Assembly: GCF_025452095.1 (NCBI RefSeq)
Contig: NZ_CP104877.1
Coordinates: 2,728,001-2,792,000 of the forward strand
DNA: 64,000 bases
From: Paenarthrobacter sp. JL.01a
GTDB taxonomy: Bacteria > Actinomycetota > Actinomycetes > Actinomycetales > Micrococcaceae
Direction of reading: 5' to 3'
In this document: piece by piece, positions 34,553 to 43,119 of the stretch
How positions within the stretch are numbered: position 1 is the first letter of the stretch
How the letters are laid out: each line of letters opens with the position of its first letter
Translations under genes and position numbers: made by a program
The notes under the pieces: generated by a model
What the model saw: only the letters and a program-made list of their open reading frames with translations
What the model was told of the DNA's origin: nothing
The model's database searches: none

Positions 34553-35101
34553 CTACAAGCTGCGCAGCGTGATGTTGTTGCAGGCCTCGCAGATGTCGTC
34601 GGGAATGAGTCCGCGGCGCTGCAGCACGCCAAAGATCGCACAGCCAAGGCAGTAGCCAACAAACGATTCCAGCGACGCAGCAACGATCAACAATGCGAGG
34701 ACGACCCAGGCGGCCGGCTGGAGGCCAGTAAAAAACAGCACGACGGCGGCACTCGTCATGGCGGCACCCATCCCTTGGGCGAAACGCTTGGGAGGACCGG
34801 CAACCAGCTTGGCGTGACCGATCCGGGGCGCCAGGACCTTAACGGACAGCAGCGCCAACGGGGAAATCCGTGGACCAAAAAGCACCCGGAGCCAGAATCC
34901 TGCGGCCAGGACCACCAAGCCCCAGCCCCAACCCGTCACCAGTGTCGCGACAGCCAGCAGCACCACGAGGCCGGCGGTGATACGGGCGGCGTACTCGTTG
35001 ACAGGGTTGGGGAAGGCGAACACAGCCCGCCAATCAACCCCGCGGTTCACGCGCGCCCCGGTCTGGCGCGTTGGCGTTACAGGAAGGGTTGGCTTTGTCA
35101 T
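34553..35101 (-). CDS. DUF4395 membrane protein
   Basis: The 182-residue protein has four hydrophobic segments and the DUF4395 features VNRGVDWRAVFAFPNPVNEYAARIT near the N-terminus, FGPRISPLALLSVKVLAP, KRFAQGMGA and a C-terminal cysteine pair GYCLGCAIFG, with a second pair in ICEACNN. Cysteine pairs suggest metal or redox chemistry, and DUF4395 genes often sit near thioredoxin or rhodanese genes elsewhere; none is here. It converges on the ADP-ribosylglycohydrolase, six bases away. Confidence 0.8.
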   Translation of the reverse strand: MTKPTLPVTPTRQTGARVNRGVDWRAVFAFPNPVNEYAARITAGLVVLLAVATLVTGWGWGLVVLAAGFWLRVLFGPRISPLALLSVKVLAPRIGHAKLVAGPPKRFAQGMGAAMTSAAVVLFFTGLQPAAWVVLALLIVAASLESFVGYCLGCAIFGVLQRRGLIPDDICEACNNITLRSL

Positions 35102-35107
35102 GACCTT

Positions 35108-35113
35108 AGGCTA
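35108..35113 (-). promoter_or_regulatory. -10 hexamer, leaderless start of DUF4395 gene
   Basis: TAGCCT on the minus strand ends six bases before the ATG at 35101. Confidence 0.55.
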
Positions 35114-35160
35114 GGAGCGCCGGCCCGGCTGCAGAAAGCATTGTTGCGGACTATGACCCC

Positions 35161-35175
35161 ACGCTCTCTCACTTC
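35161..35175 (-). repeat. single inverted copy of the 32-bp repeat core
   Basis: The 15 bases ACGCTCTCTCACTTC are the exact reverse complement of 35299-35313 in the downstream array. The two face each other across about 125 bp that hold no gene. The 319-bp space between the DUF4395 start and the exonuclease stop contains only this copy and the array. Confidence 0.75.
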
Positions 35176-35291
35176 CCCTGCGTATCACCCCAACCGTCAA
35201 TCACATCCCACCCCCAAAGCCCAAACCCTCCCTTCCCTTCGGGTGGTAGATCGGCCCAACCGCCGATCCGCTGGCACGACAGTCCTGGCGG

Positions 35292-35410
35292 CCCGCGGGA
35301 AGTGAGAGAGCGTCCGCAGGAAACCCGCGGGACGTGAGAGAGCGTCCGCAGGAAACCCGCGGGACGTGAGAGAGCGTCCGCGGGAAACCCGCGGGACGTG
35401 AGAGAGCGCC
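35292..35410 (+). repeat. 32-bp tandem repeat, 3.7 copies
   Basis: Units start at 35292, 35324, 35356 and 35388 (last one cut). Each opens with the palindrome CCCGCGGG and holds GTGAGAGAGCGTCC. Units differ at one or two positions. The array ends about ten bases before the exonuclease stop at 35421. No unique spacers are present, so it is not a CRISPR. Confidence 0.9.
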
Positions 35411-35420
35411 AGGGTCGCTC

Positions 35421-36428
35421 TCAGGCGCCGCCCACCATTTGCAGGAACTCGCCCTCTGAGACCACTTCGATCTGCTGGCCCTTGGCGTGCAGCTCCAGAA
35501 CGCGTTTTGCCTTGCCCGTGAGTCGTCCCGCGCGAAGGTCGCCTGCGACGAATCCGTCGCCAACGATCAAAACTGTCGTACGTGCAGTAACGCGGCTTTC
35601 CGGTCGGGCTCCCATGTCAGCGGCCCGCGACTTCGCTTCAGGCCGGGTGATGGCGAGATCGCCCGTGAACACCACCGTCTGCCCGAAGAGCGGATGTCCG
35701 GGTTCGGCCGCGGGGTTGGGCAGGGGGTTGGGGCCTTCTTCCGGCCACGCCGACCAGCCCGGGGCTTCCGCAGTCCCTGCAGGACCCGCTGTCAACGCAC
35801 CGCCGGTCCGGACAGCGAGGGCGGATCTGGTGGCCTTCGACAACCCGTGGGAGGGATCAAATGCGGGCTGTTTGGGCAGGTTCAGGCCCAGGGAAAGGTA
35901 GAGTTCGGCGATGCTGTTGGCGTTGTTGCGCCTGGCAATGTCCACCAGGATTCCGGCGCAGGCACGGGCGTCTTCGGCGGCGTCGTGGTGGTTCACCAGC
36001 GGCACACCGGCTTCCTCGGCCGCGTACGGCAGCGAGTTCGACACCAGCGAATAGCAGCGCCGTGACAGCATCACGGTACAGACGTAGTCATAGGCCGGAC
36101 CGGGAAGCCCAGAGACTTCCAAACCGGACCTGATGACGCCAAGATCGAACGCTGCATTGTGTGCTGCGAGGATGTCGTCACCGATGAAGGCGCCGATTTC
36201 CGGGAAAAGCTCCCCGAACCTGGGTTGCCCGGCGACGTCCTCAGCACGTATCCCGTGGATCCGGGTGTTGTGGAATTCGAAGTGATCGTGGTTTTCGGGC
36301 GGGCGCATCAGCCACGAGGCTTCCTCCACCACGACTCCCCCACGGACCTTGCTCAGTCCCACCGAACACGGGGACCCCCTGAAGCCGTTGGCTGTTTCGA
36401 AGTCGATCGCCGTAAAGTCCAATGCCAC
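35421..36428 (-). CDS. DEDDh exonuclease with C-terminal BRCT-like domain
   Basis: The 335-residue protein has an N-terminal 3'-5' exonuclease domain (residues 1-165): FTAIDFETANG with the first Asp-Glu pair, DILAAHNAAFDLGVIR and NHHDAAEDARACAGIL with the catalytic His and Asp. A linker follows, then a BRCT-like domain (about 240-335, LFGQTVVFTGDLAITRPEAKSRAADMGAR). This combination occurs in actinobacterial DNA polymerase III epsilon-like proteins and points to DNA repair. The start is a leaderless GTG. Confidence 0.88.
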   Translation of the reverse strand: MALDFTAIDFETANGFRGSPCSVGLSKVRGGVVVEEASWLMRPPENHDHFEFHNTRIHGIRAEDVAGQPRFGELFPEIGAFIGDDILAAHNAAFDLGVIRSGLEVSGLPGPAYDYVCTVMLSRRCYSLVSNSLPYAAEEAGVPLVNHHDAAEDARACAGILVDIARRNNANSIAELYLSLGLNLPKQPAFDPSHGLSKATRSALAVRTGGALTAGPAGTAEAPGWSAWPEEGPNPLPNPAAEPGHPLFGQTVVFTGDLAITRPEAKSRAADMGARPESRVTARTTVLIVGDGFVAGDLRAGRLTGKAKRVLELHAKGQQIEVVSEGEFLQMVGGA

Positions 36429-36434
36429 TGGACA

Positions 36435-36440
36435 AGATTA
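36435..36440 (-). promoter_or_regulatory. -10 hexamer, leaderless start of DEDDh exonuclease gene
   Basis: TAATCT on the minus strand ends six bases before the GTG at 36428. Confidence 0.55.
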
Positions 36441-36568
36441 CAGCCGGAATAGGCCGCCCTTTTGCGATTTCGACGGCGGGGCGGCCCATCCGGCACGGAT
36501 TGTGGGCAACGCTACACGTCCGCTGGCTTCGGCCCGGTGGCAAAGAACTAACGACGGCGGCGGTCCAG

Positions 36569-36574
36569 TAGGCT
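36569..36574 (+). promoter_or_regulatory. -10 hexamer, leaderless start of dedA-type gene
   Basis: TAGGCT ends six bases before the GTG at 36581 and favours it over the ATG at 36596. Confidence 0.55.
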
Positions 36575-36580
36575 TGTTGG

Positions 36581-37360
36581 GTGATCTTTTCTGCGATGAG
36601 CGACCTTGCCGTATCCACTTTCGGGGGCGCAGGCCCCGTGCAGCCGGCCATGGCGTCGTTCCTGCCGGACTGGTTGAACCCCCAGATCTTCCTGGCCGAC
36701 CCTGCCTTGGCCCCGTGGGTCGTGCTGCTGGTGTGCGGCATTGTGTTTGCTGAAACCGGGCTGCTGGTGGGCTTCTTCCTGCCGGGTGACTCAATGCTCT
36801 TCACGGCCGGACTCCTCGTCGCAACCGACACCATCAAGTTCAACATCTGGGCCCTCGCAGGCCTGATCATCGTCTCAGCCATCATTGGAAACCAGACCGG
36901 TTACCTCATCGGTTCAAAGGCCGGCCCGGCGATCTTCAACCGCCCTGATTCCAGGCTCTTCAAGAAGGAAAACGTCGAGAGCGCGCACGCGTTCTTCGAA
37001 AAGCATGGCGGCAAGGCCTTGATCCTCGCCCGGTTTGTCCCCATCATCCGCACCTTCGTCCCTGTCATCGTGGGCGTTGCCCAGATGGACAAGCGGAAGT
37101 TCTTCATCTTCAACGTCATCGGCGCGCTCCTCTGGGGCGGTGGCGTCACCTTCCTCGGTTATGTCCTGGGAGATCGCATTCCGTGGGTCAGCAAGAACCT
37201 GGACATCATCTTCATCGTCATCGTCCTGATCTCTGTTATCCCGGTCATCATCGAGGTCGCCCGGGGGTTCGTGGCGAAGCGGAAGGCCGCAGCCGAAGGG
37301 ACCGACCCGGTGGAGGAATTCATCGACGAACACGAGGCCGGAAAGCACACGGAGCGCTAG
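36581..37360 (+). CDS. DedA-family membrane protein
   Basis: The 259-residue protein has five to six membrane helices and the DedA/SNARE-associated domain: VCGIVFAETGLLVGFFLPGDSMLFTAGLL, NQTGYLIGSKAGPAIF, the re-entrant FFEKHGGKALILARFVPIIRTFVPVIVGVAQMDKRKFFIFNVIGALLW, and GYVLGDRIPW. DedA proteins are now linked to undecaprenyl-phosphate or other lipid flipping. A hydrophilic tail rich in Glu follows residue 230. It begins with a leaderless GTG. A terminator downstream separates it from the convergent rdgB. Confidence 0.92.
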   Translation: MIFSAMSDLAVSTFGGAGPVQPAMASFLPDWLNPQIFLADPALAPWVVLLVCGIVFAETGLLVGFFLPGDSMLFTAGLLVATDTIKFNIWALAGLIIVSAIIGNQTGYLIGSKAGPAIFNRPDSRLFKKENVESAHAFFEKHGGKALILARFVPIIRTFVPVIVGVAQMDKRKFFIFNVIGALLWGGGVTFLGYVLGDRIPWVSKNLDIIFIVIVLISVIPVIIEVARGFVAKRKAAAEGTDPVEEFIDEHEAGKHTER

Positions 37361-37390
37361 GACTCCCGGAGCACACGAGCCAAAAGCAGA

Positions 37391-37423
37391 AAAAGGCACC
37401 CCCGCATCGCGGGGGTGCCTTTT
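37391..37423. terminator. bidirectional terminator between dedA-type gene and rdgB
   Basis: A perfect 15-bp stem (37391-37405 with 37409-37423) with a 3-base loop, A-rich on one side and T-rich on the other. Confidence 0.93.
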
Positions 37424-37444
37424 GCTTTGTCGTTGCGTGCCGGA

Positions 37445-38113
37445 TCAGGACCGTTCTGAACCGTTACCGGAGAGCGCAGAGACAATGGCTGGAAGCAAAG
37501 CCCGGAATGCCTGCCCGCGGTGGCTGATGGCATTCTTTTCTTCCTGGCTGAGCTCGGCACAGCTGCGGTCCATACCCGCAGGCTGCAGTACGGGATCGTA
37601 ACCGAAGCCGCCTTCACCCCGGGGCTCACGCAGAAGCGTCCCTTCAAGCTGGCCGTACTCCACGGTCTCGCGGGCAACGCCATCGGATCCCGGCACAGCC
37701 AAGGCCGCGGCGCACACGAAGGCCGCCCCGCGGAATCCCTCCGGGACATCGGAGAGCTGGGCCAGCAGCAGGTTCAGGTTTGCCTCGTCGTCGCCATGCC
37801 GTCCGGACCAACGGGCTGAGAAGATGCCCGGCGCGCCGCCCAGAACATCAACCGCCAGCCCGGAGTCGTCGGCGATGGCCACCAAGCCTGTCGCCTCTGC
37901 CACTGCGCGGGCTTTGAGGAGTGAGTTCTCAGCAAAGGTGACTCCGGTTTCCGCGACGTCCGGGGCACCTGCCGCAGCGGCGTCAACTACCTGGGTATCG
38001 ACGTCGAGACCGGGCACCTGGCCGCGCAGCAGTTCGCGGAGCTCCTTCAGTTTGCCTTTGTTATGGGTAGCGAGGACCAGCAGTGGAGTGCTGGCTGAGG
38101 TCCCGGCGCTCAC
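37445..38113 (-). CDS. rdgB: non-canonical purine NTP pyrophosphatase (RdgB/HAM1)
   Basis: The 222-residue enzyme hydrolyses dITP and XTP to keep them out of DNA. Motifs are [45 protein letters not shown] (catalytic acidic pair), [15 protein letters not shown] and the C-terminal [11 protein letters not shown]. Its start overlaps the rph stop by four bases (ATGA), so the two are coupled. The pairing rph-rdgB is conserved in actinobacteria. Confidence 0.95.
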   Translation of the reverse strand: MSAGTSASTPLLVLATHNKGKLKELRELLRGQVPGLDVDTQVVDAAAAGAPDVAETGVTFAENSLLKARAVAEATGLVAIADDSGLAVDVLGGAPGIFSARWSGRHGDDEANLNLLLAQLSDVPEGFRGAAFVCAAALAVPGSDGVARETVEYGQLEGTLLREPRGEGGFGYDPVLQPAGMDRSCAELSQEEKNAISHRGQAFRALLPAIVSALSGNGSERS

Positions 38114-38868
38114 GGGGCTTCCGCCAGCGTCTCGCGCTGGATGGCGGCGAGCTGGGTGGTGCCCAGGAGGGCGAGGTCCAGCAGGGCGTTCAGTTCATCG
38201 CGGTCGAAGGGAGCGCCTTCGGCTGTGCCCTGCACCTCCACGAACTTGCCGGATCCTGTCACCACTACGTTCATGTCTGTCTCCGCACGGACGTCTTCCA
38301 CATACGGCAGGTCAAGCATCGGAACGCCGTCAATGATTCCCACGGAGACCGCCGCAATAGTGTCCACCAGAGGCTCGGCATTGCGGGCGATCAGCTTGTT
38401 CTCGCGGGCAAAGCGGATGGCCTCGGCGAGCGCCACGTAGGCACCGGTAATGGCAGCCGTGCGCGTACCGCCGTCGGCCTGGAGGACATCGCAGTCCAGG
38501 ACGATGGTGTTCTCGCCAAGCGCTTTGGTATCGATGATCGAACGCAGGGAACGGCCGATGAGGCGCGAAATTTCGTGGGTGCGTCCGCCGATCTTGCCCT
38601 TCACGGACTCACGGTCCGAACGGGTGTTCGTAGCGCGGGGAAGCATGGCGTACTCGGCAGTTACCCAGCCGCGGCCCTCGCCTTTTAGCCAGCGGGGCAC
38701 GCCCTCGGTCAGGGAAGCGGTACACAGGACCCGGGTGTTTCCGAACTCGATCAAAGCCGAGCCCTCTGCCTGCTTGGACCAGCCACGGGTGATGCTGATG
38801 GGTCGCAATTGGTCGGGGGTCCGGCCATCGGCGCGGATGACGGGTGTTGCTGTAGCTTCAGAAGTCAT
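38110..38868 (-). CDS. rph: ribonuclease PH
   Basis: The 252-residue phosphorolytic 3'-5' exoribonuclease trims tRNA ends. The N-terminus [19 protein letters not shown] and the motifs [63 protein letters not shown] and the C-terminal [27 protein letters not shown] are all present. The ATG follows a TAAGCT hexamer by six bases. It leads the rph-rdgB pair. Confidence 0.96.
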   Translation of the reverse strand: MTSEATATPVIRADGRTPDQLRPISITRGWSKQAEGSALIEFGNTRVLCTASLTEGVPRWLKGEGRGWVTAEYAMLPRATNTRSDRESVKGKIGGRTHEISRLIGRSLRSIIDTKALGENTIVLDCDVLQADGGTRTAAITGAYVALAEAIRFARENKLIARNAEPLVDTIAAVSVGIIDGVPMLDLPYVEDVRAETDMNVVVTGSGKFVEVQGTAEGAPFDRDELNALLDLALLGTTQLAAIQRETLAEAP

Positions 38869-38874
38869 GCTCCA

Positions 38875-38880
38875 AGCTTA
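38875..38880 (-). promoter_or_regulatory. -10 hexamer, leaderless start of rph-rdgB
   Basis: TAAGCT on the minus strand ends six bases before the rph ATG at 38868. Confidence 0.55.
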
Positions 38881-38914
38881 GCGACGATGGCCCGCCTGCC
38901 TCAGCCGCCCATTG

Positions 38915-39712
38915 CTAGATGGTGTAGTGGACCCCGGCTACGGCAACAGCAACGTCCCCGGCGAAAACGGGTTTGGCCTCGGACATCACTTTCGTCTGGG
39001 AGGTCCAGACGGGGATGTGGGTCAGCAGCAATCGTTTGGCACCGGCGTTCACCGCCGCCTCCGCGGCGCGCTTGCCGGTGAGATGGACGTCCTTGATGGC
39101 GTCATCGCGGCCTTCCTCGAAGGCTGCCTCGCAGAGGAAAAGGTCTGCCCCCTCTGCAGCATCTTCCAGGCCCTGGCAGGAGTCGGTGTCTCCGGAGTAT
39201 GTCAGGACCCGGGTCACCGGCGTGCCGTCCTTACCCGGCTCTGTTGCCGTGACGCGCAAGGCGTAGCACTCTTCCACCGGATGGTTGACGCCGTAGGGAG
39301 TAACGGTGAACGGTCCAACCGTGACAGGCTTCTGTTCCGCCCAGTTGGTGAAGTCGAATTCCTCATGCATCCCCGGATCCAGGTCCAGACCATACGCGGT
39401 GGCCATACGGTCCGCCGTGGCCGCCGGACCCCACACGGGAATGCGGTCGCGTCCCCAGCCGCCGGGCTTCCAGCGCACTGCTACATGCAGGCCACAGAGG
39501 TCCATGCAGTGGTCCGGATGCAGGTGGGTGAGGAAAATCGCGTCGATGTCCTCCAGGTCCGTATACCGCTGGATCGCACCCAGGGCGCCGCTTCCGAGGT
39601 CCATGACGATCTTCCACTCGCGTTCGCCGTCATGGGCTGTCACCAGATAGCACGACGCCGGCGATCCCGGCCCGGGGAACGAACCCGTACAACCCACGAT
39701 GGTCAGCTTCAC
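38915..39712 (-). CDS. MBL-fold hydrolase, Rv1339-like (possible cAMP phosphodiesterase)
   Basis: The 265-residue protein has the metallo-beta-lactamase fold with [20 protein letters not shown] as the HxHxDH site, [35 protein letters not shown] and [10 protein letters not shown]. It sits between murI and rph, the same order as Mycobacterium tuberculosis Rv1338-Rv1340, and Rv1339 was reported as an unusual cAMP phosphodiesterase. That function is inferred here from synteny. Its start overlaps murI by four bases. Confidence 0.85.
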   Translation of the reverse strand: MKLTIVGCTGSFPGPGSPASCYLVTAHDGEREWKIVMDLGSGALGAIQRYTDLEDIDAIFLTHLHPDHCMDLCGLHVAVRWKPGGWGRDRIPVWGPAATADRMATAYGLDLDPGMHEEFDFTNWAEQKPVTVGPFTVTPYGVNHPVEECYALRVTATEPGKDGTPVTRVLTYSGDTDSCQGLEDAAEGADLFLCEAAFEEGRDDAIKDVHLTGKRAAEAAVNAGAKRLLLTHIPVWTSQTKVMSEAKPVFAGDVAVAVAGVHYTI

Positions 39713-40728
39713 AAGCCACGCCCCATGGCTGCAGCCGCAGAGTCGGCAGGGTTCACGAAATAGGAGCGCCGTGACAGGCCGGCCCCTGATTTTGCCGCTT
39801 CCAGCATCTCGGGGGTGATCCGCGCGAGGCTGCCGGTTGGATACTGCGCTGCCACGTGGTCCACGTGCTTCACGGACAGCACTTCGGGTCCAAGGAACCG
39901 GCGCGCCAGCGTTTCGAATTGGGCGGCATCACCTGTGGCGATGAATTCGTGGCTGGGGGCACTCGACCCCGTCCGCTGGATACCGTGGGTGGCCAGCGCC
40001 CGGTAGACGTCCTTGGCCGTTTCTTCGGCGCTGGAGACCAGAGTGACATCTTCACCCATGACAAAGGAGATGACGCCGGTCAACAGTGGATAGTGGGTGC
40101 ATCCAAGGACCACCGTATCCACACCGGCCTGCTTGAGGGGTGCCAAGTACTCGTTGGCGGCCGCCAAAAGTTCGGGCCCCGTCGTGATTCCGGCTTCGAC
40201 GAAGCTCACGAAGGCTGGGCACGCCACGGATGTGATGGTGAGGTCAGGGGCTGCGGCAAAGGTGTCCTCGTAGGCACGCGAACCCACCGTGGCAGAGGTT
40301 CCAATGACCCCGATCCTGCCGGAACGCGTCGCGGAAACGGCACGCCGGACAGCGGGTTGAATGACCTCGATGACCGGTATCCCGTACCTGGCCGTGTATC
40401 TTTCCCGGGCGTCGCGGAGAACAGCGGCCGACGCCGAGTTGCAGGCTATGGTCAGCAGCTTGACACCGGAATCCACCAGTTCGTCCATCACACCGAGGGC
40501 ATTGGCGCGCACTTCGGCGATGGGGAGGGGTCCGTAGGGGCCGTTGGCGGTGTCTCCCACGTAGAGGATCGACTCGTTGGGCAGTTGGTCGATGATGGCC
40601 CGCGCCACTGTCAATCCGCCTACGCCGGAGTCGAAAATACCGATCGGGCGCGTTCCCACGATCTCCCCCGCGCTGATGGGGGCGCCACTGCCCGGAGCGC
40701 CGCTTGGTGAACCCGATGCTGATGTCAT
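39709..40728 (-). CDS. murI: glutamate racemase
   Basis: The 339-residue enzyme makes D-glutamate for peptidoglycan. The catalytic cysteines are in [14 protein letters not shown] and [13 protein letters not shown]; the N-terminal [38 protein letters not shown] is the family signature. The C-terminal 70 residues run past the usual end, and the first 30 form a Ser/Gly-rich lead. The ATG at 40728 is preferred over a longer frame that lacks similarity. Overlap with the MBL gene shows co-expression. Confidence 0.95.
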   Translation of the reverse strand: MTSASGSPSGAPGSGAPISAGEIVGTRPIGIFDSGVGGLTVARAIIDQLPNESILYVGDTANGPYGPLPIAEVRANALGVMDELVDSGVKLLTIACNSASAAVLRDARERYTARYGIPVIEVIQPAVRRAVSATRSGRIGVIGTSATVGSRAYEDTFAAAPDLTITSVACPAFVSFVEAGITTGPELLAAANEYLAPLKQAGVDTVVLGCTHYPLLTGVISFVMGEDVTLVSSAEETAKDVYRALATHGIQRTGSSAPSHEFIATGDAAQFETLARRFLGPEVLSVKHVDHVAAQYPTGSLARITPEMLEAAKSGAGLSRRSYFVNPADSAAAAMGRGL

Positions 40729-40831
40729 GATTATTCGAGAATAAGGCCTCCCGTGGGGTGCGGCCATCAGGTGTGTCCTCCGCCTCGTGTCTTATGTGTC
40801 ACAAGGGCGGAGCGGCACAGGGCCCCCAAGA

Positions 40832-41398
40832 TCAGGATTTCGCCTGCCGGGCCGAGATCATTGCCTGGACCAGGGACTCCTGGAGCCAGGTGGTGAAGTT
40901 GTAGACCAACGCCAAATAGCTCTCCACGTCTTCGGCCTGGCTCCAGTCCTGCATGCTGTGGATGTGCTCGGCGTCCGCTTCATCGCGGATGTCCAGCCGT
41001 TCTGCCAGGACCAGCCTGACGTCATTGAGCGCCATGGACCAGCGGGCTGCTTCTTCCGGCGTCAGAACCAGGTCCTCCCGGTCCAAGCCCATTGCGGTGG
41101 CCCGGAGCGCCCCGATCTTGTTCTCCCGGACAGAGCGTTCGGTGAGCTGCCGGAACTCCAGCGAGCCGCCGTCGTCGTCCTTCAAAACGTTCGGCAACAG
41201 CCGCAGGAGGGCCCGGTCGCTTGGCTGCTTGACGTCCATGTCCAGGCCGATGAGGGCCGCCAGGGGGTCTTCATTTTCCCGGACTTCGGGGTCGAGCATC
41301 GAGATGACGTCGTCCAGCAAACCGCGCAGGAGATCACGCTCGGCCGGCTCAAGGAACCCCGTAATGCCTTTGAGGCCGTATTTGAATGCCTTAGCCAC
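40832..41398 (-). CDS. DUF2017 protein, downstream of clpS
   Basis: The 188-residue protein is acidic and alpha-helical and opens VAKAFKYGLKGITGFLEPAERDLLRGLLDDV. DUF2017 genes regularly follow clpS in actinobacteria, hinting at a role around ClpS-ClpAP proteolysis, but the function is not established. GTG 41398 is chosen: it overlaps the clpS stop by eight bases and leaves out a non-conserved extension encoded within clpS. Confidence 0.85.
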   Translation of the reverse strand: MAKAFKYGLKGITGFLEPAERDLLRGLLDDVISMLDPEVRENEDPLAALIGLDMDVKQPSDRALLRLLPNVLKDDDGGSLEFRQLTERSVRENKIGALRATAMGLDREDLVLTPEEAARWSMALNDVRLVLAERLDIRDEADAEHIHSMQDWSQAEDVESYLALVYNFTTWLQESLVQAMISARQAKS

Positions 41399-41753
41399 GC
41401 TGGCGGCCGCCCTTTCCGGGTGTTTCGTTACCGCTGGCGGCCTTCTCCACAGTGGCCCACAGGCCAAAACCGTGCATGGCCACAGCGTGCTGCTCCACTT
41501 GTTCCTTGCTTCCGAACGCCACGATGGAACGGCCTTTCTTGTGGACCTCCATCATCAACTTGTGCGCCTTCGATTCCGAGTAGCCGAAATAGCTCTGGAA
41601 AACGTAGCTCACATAGCTCATCAGGTTGACGGGATCGTTCCAGATCACCAGGTTCCAAGGGACATCGGGGGCCGTCAGGACATCGGTGGACGTCTGCTCT
41701 GCAGCTTCGGTCCGCTCATCGATGTCCGTGCCAAACGCAACGCTAGGGCTCAT
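41391..41753 (-). CDS. clpS: ATP-dependent Clp protease adaptor ClpS
   Basis: The 120-residue adaptor binds N-end-rule substrates and hands them to ClpC/ClpA. The core VPWNLVIWNDPVNLMSYVSYVFQSYFGYSESKAHKLMMEVHKKGRSIVAFG has the substrate pocket (ND and following Met) and the ClpA-binding face. The N-terminal 30 residues are unconserved. It is leaderless, with the hexamer shared across a short intergenic gap from divergent pncB. Confidence 0.95.
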   Translation of the reverse strand: MSPSVAFGTDIDERTEAAEQTSTDVLTAPDVPWNLVIWNDPVNLMSYVSYVFQSYFGYSESKAHKLMMEVHKKGRSIVAFGSKEQVEQHAVAMHGFGLWATVEKAASGNETPGKGGRQRG

Positions 41754-41759
41754 CTGTCC

Positions 41760-41765
41760 ATTCTA
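41760..41765 (-). promoter_or_regulatory. -10 hexamer, leaderless start of clpS
   Basis: TAGAAT on the minus strand ends six bases before the ATG at 41753, and is 13 bases from the divergent pncB hexamer. Confidence 0.55.
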
Positions 41766-41778
41766 TGGCGGCTCGCAC

Positions 41779-41784
41779 TAGAGT
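41779..41784 (+). promoter_or_regulatory. -10 hexamer, leaderless start of pncB
   Basis: TAGAGT ends six bases before the GTG at 41791. Confidence 0.55.
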
Positions 41785-41790
41785 GAATTC

Positions 41791-43119
41791 GTGAGTAGAG
41801 CCGCGTCGTGGGACCACCCCGCAACTTCCTTGTACACAGACCACTACGAACTGACCATGCTGCAGGCCGCCCTGCACTCGGGCGCCGCCCACCGGCGTTC
41901 GGTGTTTGAAGCGTTCGCCCGCCGGCTGCCGGACGGCCGGCGTTACGGTGTGGTGGGCGGCACGGGACGGCTGCTCGAAGGCATAGCGGACTTCAGGTTT
42001 GGCGACGCCGAACTCGCCTTCCTGGAACAGAACAAGGTGGTCAACAGGGAGACCCTGGACTACCTCGCCGACTACAGGTTCAGCGGCGACATCTGGGGCT
42101 ACGCAGAGGGGGACGCTTACTTCCCCAACTCCCCCATCCTGATTGTCGAGTCGACTTTCGCCGAGGCCTGCATCCTTGAGACGTTCATCCTTTCGGTCCT
42201 CAACCACGACAGCGCCATCGCTTCGGCCGCGTCCCGCATGACCTCGGCTGCGGGGACCCGCCCCTGCATCGAGATGGGCTCCCGGCGCACCCAGGAGGAA
42301 TCGGCGACGGCGGCAGCCCGCGCCGCTGTCATCGCCGGCTTCGCCAGCACCTCCAACCTTGAGGCCGGCCGGCGCTACGGGATCAAGACCGTCGGCACGG
42401 CGGCACACTCCTTCACCCTTCTGCACGACACCGAGCGTGAAGCATTCGAAGCCCAGATTGCGGCCTTCGGCCCGGGGACTTCGCTGTTGGTGGATACCTA
42501 CGACGTCGAAACGGCGGTTCGGACCGCCGTCGAACTCGCCGGAGACAAGCTGGGAGCCGTGCGCCTGGACTCCGGCGACCTCGTGGCGCAGGCCCAGTGG
42601 GTCCGCCAATTGCTCGATGACCTCGGGAACGTCAACACCCGCATCGTTGTGACGTCGGACCTGGACGAGTTCGCCATCGCAGCCCTCCAGTCCGCGCCTG
42701 TGGACTCCTACGGCGTGGGGACCTCGCTGGTCACAGGCTCCGGCGCTCCGACGGCGAGCATGGTCTACAAACTGGTCAGTCGCACCAACGACGCCGGCGA
42801 ATTTATCTCCGTCGCCAAGGCTGCCAAGAACAAGGCAAGTGTTGGTGGCCGCAAGTACGCCCTGCGCAAGCTCAACGAGCGCGGCAGGGCCACCCACGAA
42901 GTGGTGGGCATCGGACACCGTCCCGAAGACGACGGCAACGATCGCCCCCTGCTCCACCAGTTCGTCAAGAACGGTGAGGTCCTGCCGGGGTGGACCGGCC
43001 CCGAAGGTGTTGTCCGGGCGAAGGAACGCCATGCGGCAACCATGGCCGAGCTGCCCCCTGTCGTGAACCGTTTGCAACGCGGCGAGGCCGCCATCCCCAC
43101 CGTTTACGAGGAGAACTGA
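41791..43119 (+). CDS. pncB: nicotinate phosphoribosyltransferase
   Basis: The 442-residue enzyme salvages nicotinate to nicotinate mononucleotide. Seen are LYTDHYELTMLQAAL near the N-terminus, MGSRRTQEESATAAARAAVIAGFASTSNLEAGRRYGI, GTAAHSFTLLHD, VRLDSGDLVAQAQWVRQLLD and DSYGVGTSLVTGSGAP. It begins with a leaderless GTG. Its stop overlaps the pncA start by one base (TGATG), so nicotinamide deamidation and phosphoribosylation are made together. Confidence 0.96.
   Translation: MSRAASWDHPATSLYTDHYELTMLQAALHSGAAHRRSVFEAFARRLPDGRRYGVVGGTGRLLEGIADFRFGDAELAFLEQNKVVNRETLDYLADYRFSGDIWGYAEGDAYFPNSPILIVESTFAEACILETFILSVLNHDSAIASAASRMTSAAGTRPCIEMGSRRTQEESATAAARAAVIAGFASTSNLEAGRRYGIKTVGTAAHSFTLLHDTEREAFEAQIAAFGPGTSLLVDTYDVETAVRTAVELAGDKLGAVRLDSGDLVAQAQWVRQLLDDLGNVNTRIVVTSDLDEFAIAALQSAPVDSYGVGTSLVTGSGAPTASMVYKLVSRTNDAGEFISVAKAAKNKASVGGRKYALRKLNERGRATHEVVGIGHRPEDDGNDRPLLHQFVKNGEVLPGWTGPEGVVRAKERHAATMAELPPVVNRLQRGEAAIPTVYEEN

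Noticed and set aside
35292..35410. Possible CRISPR array
   Set aside because: Units are directly adjacent with no unique spacers, and no cas gene is in the window.
40729..40831. A tRNA or small RNA between murI and DUF2017
   Set aside because: No cloverleaf arms or strong hairpin can be drawn from these 100 bases.
41743..43077. A 444-codon minus-strand frame antisense to pncB
   Set aside because: pncB is complete with all family motifs; the antisense frame is low in information and shows no domain.
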